The position numbers and the translations under genes were made by a program. A DNA stretch of 23,559 nucleotides from assembly GCA_934489015.1 (NCBI GenBank), contig CAKSSN010000034.1, forward strand, positions 1-23,559, read 5' to 3'. The stretch is from an uncultured Clostridia bacterium. GTDB lineage: Bacteria; Bacillota; Clostridia; UBA1381. This document shows, piece by piece, positions 14,527 to 23,103 of the stretch (its first letter is position 1; each line of letters starts with the position of its first letter). Under the pieces are notes generated by a model. The model did no database searches, was not told the origin of the DNA, and saw nothing but the letters and a program-made list of their open reading frames with translations.

Positions 14527-14858
14527 CAGTTCATGGCTATTATGTAATTTGCTGCTTTGTTCCCTATAGGCAAAGTCAAAGATATGCTGCCTGCTTCATC
14601 TGTATAAAGCTGATTTACATAGCTTTCTTCAAAAATTTTATCGGCCGCTGCCTCTGATACATCCTCATAATCCGTCGGCGCGGAAAGCGGACCTATTACC
14701 CTTACCGTAACAGGCTTTTTGCCAATGCCGAAATCGCAGCTTACGGAAACATTTCCGGTAGAATAATCTGTGCTTACCGTTATCCCATCCGCAAAAGCCG
14801 ACGTTGAAACAAGCATTGCAGCCAAAACGGCTGCGCCTGCTTTAATCAGTTTATTCAT
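14415..14858 (-). pseudogene. Remnant of a secreted protein: signal peptide plus a beta-domain, fused to GH92 out of frame
   Basis: The start is the ATG at 14858 with GGAG six bases upstream; an ATG at 14870 is less well placed. A clear signal peptide (MNKLIKAGAAVLAAMLVSTSAFADG) in two halves around residue 12 is followed by an Ig-like beta segment (ITVSTDYSTGNVSVSCDFGIG) and SISLTLPIGNKAANYIIAMN, as in N-terminal regions of large clostridial secreted enzymes. From about 14520 the frame runs through GH92 DNA in the wrong phase, giving a non-native tail (ARFARKAFCGYGKARKQE) until a TGA at 14415. It lies 21 bp after the solute-binding gene stop and was probably co-transcribed with it. The lost 3' part cannot be identified. 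Confidence 0.65.
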
Positions 14859-14879
14859 AACAATCTCCATTTCATAAAA

Positions 14880-16412
14880 CTATTTGTTGCTCTTGTACCA
14901 CTCGTTCATAAGCGCTTCGGCATTATCTCCGCCGACTCTCTTCCACTCGCTTCTAAGCTCCTGTATTCCCCATTCCGGAGTATACTTCGCGCCGCCGGAA
15001 ATAACCTTCATTCTTATTGAATCATGGAGCGGCTCAAATGCGTCTATAACGCTTACAACATCGTCAATTCTCGGATCAACGGGAATATCACGTCTGAAAT
15101 CAACAGAACTGTTTACCTTCATGCTCGCCTCCTGAAGCTTTGCAAGCGTTTGGGATATGTCGTCCTGAGCCGCCATAACAGGAATCCACTCCGGCTTTAC
15201 CTGCCACTGCGAAACGATTGCATAGTCAAGCGCATATTCAACTTCATTTGTAAACTTCGCTTGATCTATAATCTGCGGAACGCCGTCTACAAGATTATAA
15301 TGCTCTCCCTCGTTTCCGAACTTGATATTAAACCAGCCCTTGTCTATCATCCAGTCTATAAACTTCATTGTGCTCTCCGTATCCTTGAGATTTTTGTTAA
15401 AGCCTACATAATAGCCCGGCGCTGCCTCTTTCCAAAATGAATTTGTGCCGTACTTTGTAGATACGGGCTTAAGAGGAACAGGCTTTGCATCGGGGTCATT
15501 GAGCAAAAGCTCCTTTGACATTGTAGATCTCCATGTCTGAGTGAGTATTCCGCTCTTGCCTGTAGTCCAAAGCTGAGTTTGTCTTATAAACTCCTTGTCA
15601 ATAAGCCCCTCATCATAAAGAGTTTTCATATAGCCGAGCGCGTCTGCGTATCTGTCAAGCGTTCTGCCGAATTTGAGAGTGCCGCCCTCGTTATACCAAA
15701 GCTTGCTCGACTGATACATTGACGGAAAAATTTCATGCCAGTTTATAACAGCCATTGCCGTTGTGTCATTAACTCCGTTCCCGTCCGGATCACCGTCACG
15801 AAATGCTCTTGCTACATTCAAAAGCTCCTCATCCGTTTCGGGCATTTTAAGATTTAGCTTGTCAAGCCAGTCCTGTCTTATCCATACACCGTGATTGAGC
15901 ACACTGTCCTGCGAACGCTTTGATGTTATAAGATATTTCTTGCCGTCAAAGGTTATAAAATCATTAAGCTTCGGATTTTCTTCAAGATATTTTTTGTACG
16001 CCGTGCTGTATTTTTCAATAGGCTCGTCAACGCTTTGAAGCACGCCCTGCTTTATAAACGCACTGAAAAGGCTTGCGTCATAATCGCAGATTAAATCGGG
16101 CGCTTCGCCTGCCGCAACAAGCATACTGAATTTCTGCTTTGCTTCATTTCTCGGAATGGGCACCCACTTAACGTTTACTCCGCTGTTTTCGTTTATGAAT
16201 TTCGTCCATCTGTTGTTTTCGTTTATGAATTTCGTCCATCTGTTGTTTTCGTATGTACCCTCCGACGCCGGAACATTTCCGCGATCAAAAACGGAAACCG
16301 TTATTATCTTTTCCGCTTCGCCGCCTCCTTTTGAGCAGCCTGTCATGCAAAACGGAACTGTCAGCAACGCCGCCAATAAAATTTTCTTTGTTAATAACTT
16401 CTTTTCTTTCAT
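14880..16412 (-). CDS. Extracellular sugar-binding lipoprotein (LplA-like) with a tandem duplication
   Basis: This 510-aa lipoprotein is of the type 1 solute-binding family that serves oligosaccharide ABC importers. The ATG at 16412 with AAAGGGG eight bases upstream is the true start. Its lipobox is MTGC (C26). Family blocks include LVAAGEAPDLICDYD, GDPDGNGVNDTTAM, YADALGYMKTLYDEGLIDKEF and TPEWGIQELRSEWKR. Residues 55-64 and 65-74 are an exact duplicate (ENNRWTKFIN), caused by a perfect 30-bp tandem repeat; the frame is kept. No permease or ATPase genes of this system lie nearby, and its upstream promoter seems lost, since an AraC gene remnant begins within about 30 bp of the start. It may be unexpressed. 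Confidence 0.85.
   Translation of the reverse strand: MKEKKLLTKKILLAALLTVPFCMTGCSKGGGEAEKIITVSVFDRGNVPASEGTYENNRWTKFINENNRWTKFINENSGVNVKWVPIPRNEAKQKFSMLVAAGEAPDLICDYDASLFSAFIKQGVLQSVDEPIEKYSTAYKKYLEENPKLNDFITFDGKKYLITSKRSQDSVLNHGVWIRQDWLDKLNLKMPETDEELLNVARAFRDGDPDGNGVNDTTAMAVINWHEIFPSMYQSSKLWYNEGGTLKFGRTLDRYADALGYMKTLYDEGLIDKEFIRQTQLWTTGKSGILTQTWRSTMSKELLLNDPDAKPVPLKPVSTKYGTNSFWKEAAPGYYVGFNKNLKDTESTMKFIDWMIDKGWFNIKFGNEGEHYNLVDGVPQIIDQAKFTNEVEYALDYAIVSQWQVKPEWIPVMAAQDDISQTLAKLQEASMKVNSSVDFRRDIPVDPRIDDVVSVIDAFEPLHDSIRMKVISGGAKYTPEWGIQELRSEWKRVGGDNAEALMNEWYKSNK
16191..16250. repeat. Perfect 30-bp tandem duplication within a coding region
   Basis: Two identical 30-bp units (16191-16220 and 16221-16250) lie inside the sugar-binding lipoprotein gene and add ten residues without shifting the frame. 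The similarity extends a few bases on the left. Identity of the copies suggests a recent slippage or recombination event, or an assembly artefact. Confidence 0.95.
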
Positions 16413-16440
16413 ATTTGTTTCCCCTTTCGTGCCTTTCGGC

Positions 16441-17131
16441 AAAATACAAAAGGAGCTTACCGGCATAACCACGATTGACGACAGCATAGAATCAATTTAT
16501 TTTTACTCAAATGCGTCAAGGAAAATAGTAACGCAGAGAAATAACTATTCCGCGTCATCATTTTCCGATATGCAGTGGCTCGACAACGCAAAATCAATGA
16601 AGGAACACACCGTATGGCTTCCTTTAAGAAAAATTTCCGATGAAAGAAACGTTACAACGCTTATTCATACATACCCGATTAGAATCGCTTTCAAAGTGCG
16701 AATCGCTGAGCGATATAGACTACTTTTTAAAGCAGATTTTATCGGAGCTTTTTGAATTTTCGGGCAGCTCGGAAAATTCCGCCGCAAGCAGCGATTTATA
16801 CGAAAAAATAATAGACTACATAAATAATCATTATGCAGAAGCCGATCTTTCAATAAATCTGCTTGCCGAAAAGCTTGGAGTAAGCACATCGTATATAAGC
16901 AAAATATTTAAGAAAAATATGAAAATGAACTACATAAAATACTTAACCGATGTCCGCCTTGAGCACGCAACACAGCTTTTGGTAAACACCGATCTTAAAA
17001 TAAACGAAATTTCGGAAAAGGTCGGATACTTAAACACATCAAGCTTTATAAGGCTTTTTAAGAAAAATTATTTTGTAACTCCGGCGGAGTACAGAGCCTC
17101 ACACGGAAAATTTGACGCAAGACAGACCTAA
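16441..17131 (+). pseudogene. Deleted remnant of a membrane AraC-family regulator
   Basis: Two parts of one regulator type lie in different frames. From about 16444 to 16680 the frame encodes part of an extracellular Cache-like sensor (DDSIESIYFYSNASRKIV, SSFSDMQWLDNAK, VTTLIHTYPI). From about 16673 to 17131 a shifted frame encodes a linker and a complete AraC double helix-turn-helix (INLLAEKLGVSTSYISKIFK, INEISEKVGYLNTSSFIRLF, TPAEYRASHG). Intact proteins of this architecture are usually about 700-780 aa; here the start, the first membrane helix and the segment between sensor and DNA-binding domain are missing. No promoter or start codon is evident. It faces away from the sugar-binding gene, the usual divergent arrangement, so it was probably that system's regulator. 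Confidence 0.75.
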
Positions 17132-17143
17132 ACACTATATGCA

Positions 17144-17185
17144 AAAAAAATGTAATAATTAAAGCTGTAATTATTACATTTTTTT
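17144..17185. terminator. Bidirectional A/T-rich hairpin terminator
   Basis: A perfect 17-bp inverted repeat (17144-17160 with 17169-17185) ends in seven A residues on the left and seven T residues on the right, with an 8-nt loop. It follows the AraC remnant and insulates the alaS promoter. Confidence 0.85.
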
Positions 17186-17202
17186 AAATTTCCAAAAAGA
17201 CC

Positions 17203-17231
17203 TTGACATCAGCGGTATTTTCCTATATAAT
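17203..17231 (+). promoter_or_regulatory. Consensus promoter of alaS-nth
   Basis: Perfect TTGACA (17203-17208), 17-bp spacer and perfect TATAAT (17226-17231). The leader is about 40 nt, too short for a T-box. Confidence 0.9.
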
Positions 17232-17278
17232 TATAATTGTATATTTATGTGTATTTGCAAAAGAAAGGACAGATTATA

Positions 17279-19903
17279 ATGGAATACATGGGATTAAACG
17301 AAATCCGTGAAAAATTTCTGAGCTTTTTTGAGTCTAAGGGCTGCTTAAGGCTTGACAGCTTTCCGCTCATTCCGAAAAATGACAACAGCCTGCTTCTTAT
17401 AAATTCGGGTATGGCGCCGCTTAAGCCGTGGTTTACGGGCGCGGAGGAGCCGCCGAGAAGACGTGTTACAACCTGTCAGAAATGTATCAGAACGCCGGAT
17501 ATTGAAAGAGTCGGAAAAACAGCGCGTCACGGTACGTTTTTTGAAATGCTCGGTAACTTCTCGTTCGGGGATTATTTTAAGCATGAAGCTATTCACTGGG
17601 CGTGGGAGTTTATAACAGAGGTTATGGGCATACCAAAGGACGTTATCTGGATAACCGTTTACGAGGAAGACGACGAAGCGAGAGATATTTGGGTAAACGA
17701 GGTCGGAGTTGACCCCGAAAGAGTTGTAAAGCTCGGCAAAGAGGACAACTTCTGGGAGCATGGCACAGGTCCGTGCGGTCCGTGTTCGGAAATTCATGTT
17801 GACAGAGGCGAGGAATACGCCTGCGGTCCGGACTGCAAAATCGGCTGCGACTGCGACAGATTTATGGAAATATGGAACCTTGTTTTCACGCAGTTTGACA
17901 GACAGGAGGACGGCACATATGAGCGCCTTGCAAACCCGAACATTGATACAGGAATGGGTCTTGAAAGACTTGCGGCTTATATGCAGGGCGTAAGCAATCT
18001 TTTTGAGGTTGACACGGTAAAGGGCGTAATGGATCACATTTGCCGAATTGCCGGTGTTGAGTATAAAAAGGATCACAAAACGGACGTTTCTCTAAGAGTT
18101 ATAACAGACCATATAAGAAGCACGGTTATGATGATTTCGGACGGCGTTATTCCGTCAAACGAGGGCAGAGGATATGTTTTGAGAAGACTTCTGCGCCGCG
18201 CTGCAAGACACGGAAAGCTGCTCGGAATTGACAGACAGTTTTTATATGAGGTTGCCGACACCGTAATAGCAAATTCAAAATCGGCTTATCCGGAGCTTGA
18301 GGAAAAGGCTGACTATATAAAGAATATTATTAAAATAGAGGAAGGCCGCTTTGACGCAACAATTGAGGGCGGACTTGCCGTTTTAAACGGATATATGGAC
18401 GGAGCAAAGGAAATAACGGGCGAGCAGGCATTTAAGCTCCATGACACATACGGATTTCCGCTTGACCTCACTGTTGAGATTGCCGGAGAAAACGGTCTTG
18501 AGGTTGATATAGAGGGCTTTAATCGCGCAATGGACGAGCAGAAGCAGACGGCGCGCGCAAGCAGAAAGGACGGCTCAAGCTGGGACAGCGACGCAACGTA
18601 TGAATTTGAAAACGCCGAAAAAACAGCTTTTGTAGGCTATAACAGCCTTGAAGCAGACTCCGAAATTGTCGGAATTGCAACAGAGGGCGAGGTTTCAGCC
18701 GTTATTTCGGACGGTGAAACCGGAATAATTGTAACAAAACAGACTCCTTTCTACGCTGAAATGGGCGGACAGATAGGAGATATAGGCGAAATTACATCGG
18801 GCAATTCAAAAGCGCGTGTAACGAACACAACGAAAACAGGCGACGGAATTTATCTTCATGAGGTTAAGGTTGAAAGCGGTAAGTTTTCAAACGGCGACAG
18901 CGTGCATCTCACAGTTTGCCGCAAGAACAGAATGGCTATCGCAAGAAACCACAGCGCAACGCATCTTCTTCACAGAGCGCTCAGAGATGAGCTCGGTCAC
19001 CATGTTGCACAGGCAGGCTCGCTTGTAACGCCGGATCGTTTAAGATTTGACTTTTCGCATTTCGAGGCTATGACTCCGGAGCAGCTGCAAAGAGTTGAGG
19101 ACAGAGTTAATGAAGCAATTCTCGACTCTCTCCCGATTGTAACTCGTGAGCTGCCGATTGAGGAAGCTAAAAAGCTCGGCGCAGAGGCGCAGTTCGGCGA
19201 GAAATACGGCGAGGTTGTAAGAGTAGTTTCCATGGGCGATTATTCGGTTGAATTTTGCGGCGGTACTCACCTTACAAATACGGCGCAGGCAGGACTGTTT
19301 AAGCTCATTTCAGAGGGCGGCGTTGCCGCAGGCGTTCGCAGAATTGAAGCCGTTACAGGCAGCGGCGTTGTTGAATATATAAAGGAAAAGGACGCTTTAA
19401 TCGCAAACACGGCTAAGGTTTTGAAAACAAATCTTTTGGGTGAGATAGACAAAAAGGCAGAGGTGCTTGCCTACGAGCTTAAAAATGCCGAAAAAGAGCT
19501 TGAAGCTATAAAGGCAAAGCTTGCAAGCGCTAAAGCCAACGATATGATGGCAGGAATTAAGCATATAGGCGAAATTGAGCTTGTAACCGCTCAGCTTGAC
19601 GGCATGACAGCTAACGACCTTAAAACAGCGGCTGACGATATTAAGGCTAAAATGAATGCCGGAGTTGTTGTTCTCGGCTCATACACTGACGGAAAGATTA
19701 CATTTGTTGCAATGGCTACAAAGGAAGCCGTTAAAATGGGCGCACACAGCGGCAATATTATAAAAGAAATAACGCAGATTGCCGGCGGCAGAGGCGGCGG
19801 TAAGCCGGATATGGCGCAGGGCGGCGGAAAGGACGCGGCAAAGATTGATGACGCACTTGCAAGAGTTGACGAGATTGTTGCTGCTCAAACAGGTCAGAAC
19901 TAA
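17279..19903 (+). CDS. alaS: Alanyl-tRNA synthetase
   Basis: This 874-aa class II synthetase charges tRNA-Ala. The start is the ATG at 17279, nine bases after GAAAGGA (17263-17269); codons upstream in the same frame overlap the leader. The catalytic core begins at NEIREKFLSFFESKG, with RVTTCQKCIRTPDIERVGKTARHGTFFEM in two parts as motif 2. The editing domain has its zinc ligands in HSATHLLH (near residue 557) and CGGTHL (near 659). A coiled coil near 710-745 leads to the C-terminal DHHA1-like domain ending GRGGGKPDMAQGGG. Length is normal and the gene looks intact. Its stop overlaps the nth start codon by one base (TAATG). Confidence 0.98.
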   Translation: MEYMGLNEIREKFLSFFESKGCLRLDSFPLIPKNDNSLLLINSGMAPLKPWFTGAEEPPRRRVTTCQKCIRTPDIERVGKTARHGTFFEMLGNFSFGDYFKHEAIHWAWEFITEVMGIPKDVIWITVYEEDDEARDIWVNEVGVDPERVVKLGKEDNFWEHGTGPCGPCSEIHVDRGEEYACGPDCKIGCDCDRFMEIWNLVFTQFDRQEDGTYERLANPNIDTGMGLERLAAYMQGVSNLFEVDTVKGVMDHICRIAGVEYKKDHKTDVSLRVITDHIRSTVMMISDGVIPSNEGRGYVLRRLLRRAARHGKLLGIDRQFLYEVADTVIANSKSAYPELEEKADYIKNIIKIEEGRFDATIEGGLAVLNGYMDGAKEITGEQAFKLHDTYGFPLDLTVEIAGENGLEVDIEGFNRAMDEQKQTARASRKDGSSWDSDATYEFENAEKTAFVGYNSLEADSEIVGIATEGEVSAVISDGETGIIVTKQTPFYAEMGGQIGDIGEITSGNSKARVTNTTKTGDGIYLHEVKVESGKFSNGDSVHLTVCRKNRMAIARNHSATHLLHRALRDELGHHVAQAGSLVTPDRLRFDFSHFEAMTPEQLQRVEDRVNEAILDSLPIVTRELPIEEAKKLGAEAQFGEKYGEVVRVVSMGDYSVEFCGGTHLTNTAQAGLFKLISEGGVAAGVRRIEAVTGSGVVEYIKEKDALIANTAKVLKTNLLGEIDKKAEVLAYELKNAEKELEAIKAKLASAKANDMMAGIKHIGEIELVTAQLDGMTANDLKTAADDIKAKMNAGVVVLGSYTDGKITFVAMATKEAVKMGAHSGNIIKEITQIAGGRGGGKPDMAQGGGKDAAKIDDALARVDEIVAAQTGQN

Positions 19904-20547
19904 TGACTAAAAAGGAAAGAGCGGCGCTTACGGTTTCGCGTCTTGAGGAGCTTTATCCCGATGTGAAGTGCTCTCTTAACTATACAACGCCGCTTGAAAT
20001 GCTGCTTGCAACGCAGATGTCGGCGCAGTGTACGGACGCGAATGTAAATCGTGTTACGGAAAAGCTTTTTAAAAAGTATACGTGTGCAGAGGACTTTGCA
20101 AACGCCGATATAGAGCAGCTGCAGGAGGATATTCGCTCAATCGGACTTTACAGAAATAAGTCTAAGAATATTATAGCCTGCTGCAAAAAAATCATATCGG
20201 ATTACGGCGGAGAAGTACCCGATACTATGGAAGCTCTTTTAACGCTGCCGGGAACGGGCAGAAAAACCGCAAATCTGATTTTAGGTGAGATTTTCGGGAA
20301 AAGCGCCGTTGTTGTCGATACGCATTGCATAAGGCTTACAAACAGGATAGGTCTTACAAAGGAAAAGGCGCCGGAGAAAATCGAAGCGGAGCTTAAAAAG
20401 CTTATCGCGCCCGAAAAGCAGCTCGATACGTGCCATAGATTTGTTTTTCACGGCAGAGCGGTTTGCAATGCACGGTCACCTAAATGCAGCGAATGTACGC
20501 TTAATGATTTTTGCAAATTCGGAATTAAAAATCTGTCCGAACGCTGA
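19903..20547 (+). CDS. nth: Endonuclease III
   Basis: This 214-aa DNA glycosylase/AP lyase removes oxidised pyrimidines in base excision repair. The helix-hairpin-helix is LPGTGRKTAN (115-124) with catalytic lysine K121, and the catalytic aspartate is D139 (VDTHCIRL). The [4Fe-4S] cluster cysteines have the exact C-x6-C-x2-C-x5-C spacing at C188, C195, C198 and C204. The start codon shares a base with the alaS stop, so translation is coupled. Transcription ends at the hairpin at 20580-20603. Confidence 0.97.
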   Translation: MTKKERAALTVSRLEELYPDVKCSLNYTTPLEMLLATQMSAQCTDANVNRVTEKLFKKYTCAEDFANADIEQLQEDIRSIGLYRNKSKNIIACCKKIISDYGGEVPDTMEALLTLPGTGRKTANLILGEIFGKSAVVVDTHCIRLTNRIGLTKEKAPEKIEAELKKLIAPEKQLDTCHRFVFHGRAVCNARSPKCSECTLNDFCKFGIKNLSER

Positions 20548-20579
20548 AAATTCGTAAAAATGCGTATAATAAAAAACTG

Positions 20580-20607
20580 AACGCCGCCCTTTCGGGCGGC
20601 GTTTGTG
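20580..20607 (+). terminator. Intrinsic terminator of alaS-nth
   Basis: Stem AACGCCGCCC (20580-20589), loop TTTC, GGGCGGCGTT (20594-20603), then TGTGTTAT. The GC-rich stem is strong; the U run is interrupted. Upstream A residues suggest it may also act on the minus strand, where the small ORF ends 29 bp away. Confidence 0.8.
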
Positions 20608-20631
20608 TTATAAAAATCCAATGAAATACAC

Positions 20632-20790
20632 TTAATCTGTAAGACTTTTTGCCGAAAACTGACCGAGACTTTCCGCACCGGTAAAGGTTTCGGGCTCTGC
20701 CTTTGTTACAACCGTGCTTGTCGTCAAAACATCATCGACAGCATTAAATTTTATCATCTTAAAATCCGGTTTTATATATTCTCTTCTCAT
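20632..20790 (-). CDS. 52-aa small protein coupled to the beta-helix protein gene
   Basis: This small ORF starts at an ATG sharing one base with the preceding gene's stop (TAATG) and has a perfect GGAGGT eight bases upstream, which lies inside the previous gene's last codons. The product begins MRREYIKPDFKMIKFNAVDD and continues with a Thr/Ser-rich VLTTSTVVTKAE and a polar C-terminus ending SLTD. It has no signal peptide or cysteine. Short clostridial proteins with a similar YIKP...F...DV.TTS pattern are common and uncharacterised; this comparison is from memory. A role as a peptide precursor or partner of the secreted protein is conceivable but unproven. Confidence 0.75.
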   Translation of the reverse strand: MRREYIKPDFKMIKFNAVDDVLTTSTVVTKAEPETFTGAESLGQFSAKSLTD

Positions 20791-23003
20791 TATTCTGCAC
20801 CTCCGACTTTGTAATTGTCAAATTCCTTATTTGTGTCCAATGTGCACTCAACAACATCAGACCAAGCTGTATTGCCATCTGTTGTTGTCACATATGCAAT
20901 AGCATAATATTTGCTGTTTTCGTTAGGATCAATATTTACAAGATCACCGTAGAAAACATTGAGGTCAGCAGATTTTGAAAGTACGCTGCCGCTGATAGCC
21001 TGTGCAATGTCGCTGCCCTTTGCATACTTAATGCCTACAGCCGAAACATCACCCATAGGAACTACTTTAAATGAAAATCTCATAACGCCGAATTTTTCAT
21101 TTTCTACTGTATAGAGGCCTGAATCGGTCATTGATGAAAACGTTGTACTTCTTATTGCTTTTTCTTTATTGTCTACTGTAAGAGAAGCCTTATCCTGCGA
21201 AGGATCTGTTATGTTAGCATTATAATTTTTAACGTTATAAAGACCATTTTTACTGTTTGTTGAAGTCGAAAATCCTTCTGCCGTAGATTTGTTGATGCTT
21301 ACATTAAAAGGAGAAAATCTTGAATCTATTTCAACAGCAGCTTTACCTATGCATTCTTCACTTGCAATAAAAGTACAATTATTAATTACAACTTTCTTTG
21401 AATCAGCATTAATATATTCTTCTACAGGTTTATTATTGTAATCTTCATTATAAATTAAAATACTTTTTCCGACACAATTAAAGATGCAGTTATTAAATTC
21501 TGCAATTTTTGCACCGTATGTCCACACGTTATAATCTACAACCGTCTGCACAAAATTACACTTATTAAATATCTCTTTGTTTCCGTAAAGAAATACCTTT
21601 CCTTTAATTGTACAGTTATGATATGTAAGGCTGTCTGCGTGCTGAAGACCAACATAGTTTTCATCTGCCGGCCACTGCATTGTTAAATCCTTAAATGTAA
21701 CTTTTGCACCGTGAATTGCAACAGCGCCTTTAAAATGAAGAACATCTTCTCCGTCTGATGTATCGCCCTGAATTGTTATTGCCTTTGTTCCGTTATGTAA
21801 TTCTTTTTCATCTGTTACATTAATTGTTCCGATTATTGTAATCGTATCGCCTTCATTTGCTGCATTAACAGCGTCTGCAAGTGTTTCATATGAAGTATCA
21901 CCGATTTTAGCTACTGCAGTTTGTGCGGGAGCATTTGAAACTGTTTCAGAGCTTTCTGCCGTTACTTTCTTTGTTACGGTTTTATCAGCTTCGCCCGGAT
22001 ACTGCAACTGAACCTCTGCATTTGTTTTTTCAATTCCAACGGTTACATTTAAAGTCGAAGCATTTCCTTCTCTTCCGTCACCGATAAGAATATCACCGTT
22101 TCCGCCTGTTGCACCGGTAATGCTCGTATTTTTAACGGTTGCATTAATTGTTCCGGTAGATGTTGTTACAAAACGGATAGGAGACGCATAATCAGCTGTA
22201 CCTGTTGAAGCAACAATTTCGGCAGTAGAGCAATTTGTAAATGTGCAGCCGTCAATGTCTATCGTCTGAGCCTTTGTTGATTTGTTGCTGAGATTTACAG
22301 GTGCGGCAATATCCTTAAAAGTGCAGCCTATTAATTTTATATTTGCAGGTGAAGTGATATGTACGCTTGTGTCCGGCAACGCATTTGCATTAGCTTCCCT
22401 GTCAAAAGAACAATTGTTAAGAGTAACGTTTATATCTCCTACAGAATCATTCTCGCTTGAACGAAACATGATTTTTGTCATGTTTTTGCAGTTGTTAAAC
22501 TCAAGGTTTAAAGTATTTGTTGTATTTCTCTGTCCCCAAGCACCGATACCGTCAAGATTATTTACGACAACAGTAATGTCTTTATCGAGATAAACACCGT
22601 TTTGATCCTGCGTACCTGTGGAACGGTTAAATTTAAATGTATCAAATTCCATATCGCCTTCACAGCTTGCTTTGGTACTATCATATGATACCTTTGCGCC
22701 GTTTCCGTTTATTATAAGGCTATCGGCCACGTGACCGTGCGTCATTATACCAACATCCGAATTCGGCTTACATTCAAGCGTAACAGTTTTTTCAGGATTG
22801 CTTTTGTACACACCGGCAAGGGCGTCTTTCAGTGTTTTAAAATAAGCGTCCTCACCATTGTTAATACCATAGGCAACTACTGTCATACCGTCATGACTAT
22901 TCCAATCAGCATTGCTTTCATCAGCTGCAAAAGCAGGGAAAACTACGCTTGTAAGTGCCAAAGCGGCAGACAAAATGCCTGTCAATAGTTTTTTACTTTT
23001 CAT
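20790..23003 (-). CDS. Secreted right-handed beta-helix protein
   Basis: This 737-aa protein has a signal peptide (residues 1-27, ending FPAFAA). Residues about 35-610 carry repeating short beta-strand units with Asn/Cys/Phe pattern (NNCSF, IGCTFKD, DGCTFTNCS, NNCIFNC, NNCTFIA), the hallmark of parallel beta-helix (pectate-lyase-like) folds; two halves each begin with a 'TLKDAL/TLADAVNAANEGDTI' type segment. Residues about 630-737 are a separate beta-rich C-terminal domain. No sortase signal or catalytic motif is visible, so it may be an adhesin or glycan-binding protein rather than a lyase. The start ATG has AAGGA nine bases upstream. The 52-aa small ORF follows with a one-base overlap. Confidence 0.85.
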   Translation of the reverse strand: MKSKKLLTGILSAALALTSVVFPAFAADESNADWNSHDGMTVVAYGINNGEDAYFKTLKDALAGVYKSNPEKTVTLECKPNSDVGIMTHGHVADSLIINGNGAKVSYDSTKASCEGDMEFDTFKFNRSTGTQDQNGVYLDKDITVVVNNLDGIGAWGQRNTTNTLNLEFNNCKNMTKIMFRSSENDSVGDINVTLNNCSFDREANANALPDTSVHITSPANIKLIGCTFKDIAAPVNLSNKSTKAQTIDIDGCTFTNCSTAEIVASTGTADYASPIRFVTTSTGTINATVKNTSITGATGGNGDILIGDGREGNASTLNVTVGIEKTNAEVQLQYPGEADKTVTKKVTAESSETVSNAPAQTAVAKIGDTSYETLADAVNAANEGDTITIIGTINVTDEKELHNGTKAITIQGDTSDGEDVLHFKGAVAIHGAKVTFKDLTMQWPADENYVGLQHADSLTYHNCTIKGKVFLYGNKEIFNKCNFVQTVVDYNVWTYGAKIAEFNNCIFNCVGKSILIYNEDYNNKPVEEYINADSKKVVINNCTFIASEECIGKAAVEIDSRFSPFNVSINKSTAEGFSTSTNSKNGLYNVKNYNANITDPSQDKASLTVDNKEKAIRSTTFSSMTDSGLYTVENEKFGVMRFSFKVVPMGDVSAVGIKYAKGSDIAQAISGSVLSKSADLNVFYGDLVNIDPNENSKYYAIAYVTTTDGNTAWSDVVECTLDTNKEFDNYKVGGAE

Positions 23004-23038
23004 TTAATTTGTCCTTCTTCCTTAAAATTTTTATGGTG

Positions 23039-23080
23039 TTCGGCTTTAAAATTTCTATCCCCCTTTACCAAAAAGCCAAA
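23039..23080 (-). other. Leader hairpin of the beta-helix protein gene
   Basis: On the minus strand TTTGGCTTT (23072-23080) can pair with AAAGCCGAA (23039-23047) over nine bases with one G-U pair, around a 24-nt purine-rich loop. It sits in the roughly 95-nt leader upstream of the ribosome binding site. No terminator or known riboswitch motif is evident. Confidence 0.35.
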
Positions 23081-23103
23081 AAATATGATTTATAGAATAT
23101 ATA

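Noticed and set aside
16413..16487. Upstream start for the sugar-binding lipoprotein
   Set aside because: The added 25 residues lie over AraC remnant DNA and would precede the signal peptide; the ATG at 16412 has a good ribosome binding site.
17237..17278. Upstream start for alaS
   Set aside because: It begins within a few bases of the -10 box and has no ribosome binding site; the ATG at 17279 has one and fits the family length.
17345..18076. Open frame of 243 codons on the minus strand
   Set aside because: It lies entirely antisense to alaS and shows no family features; it reflects codon bias of alaS.
20448..20678. Minus-strand ORF of 76 codons over the nth 3' end
   Set aside because: It crosses the nth terminator and overlaps nth antisense; the 52-aa ORF in another frame has the ribosome binding site and coupling.
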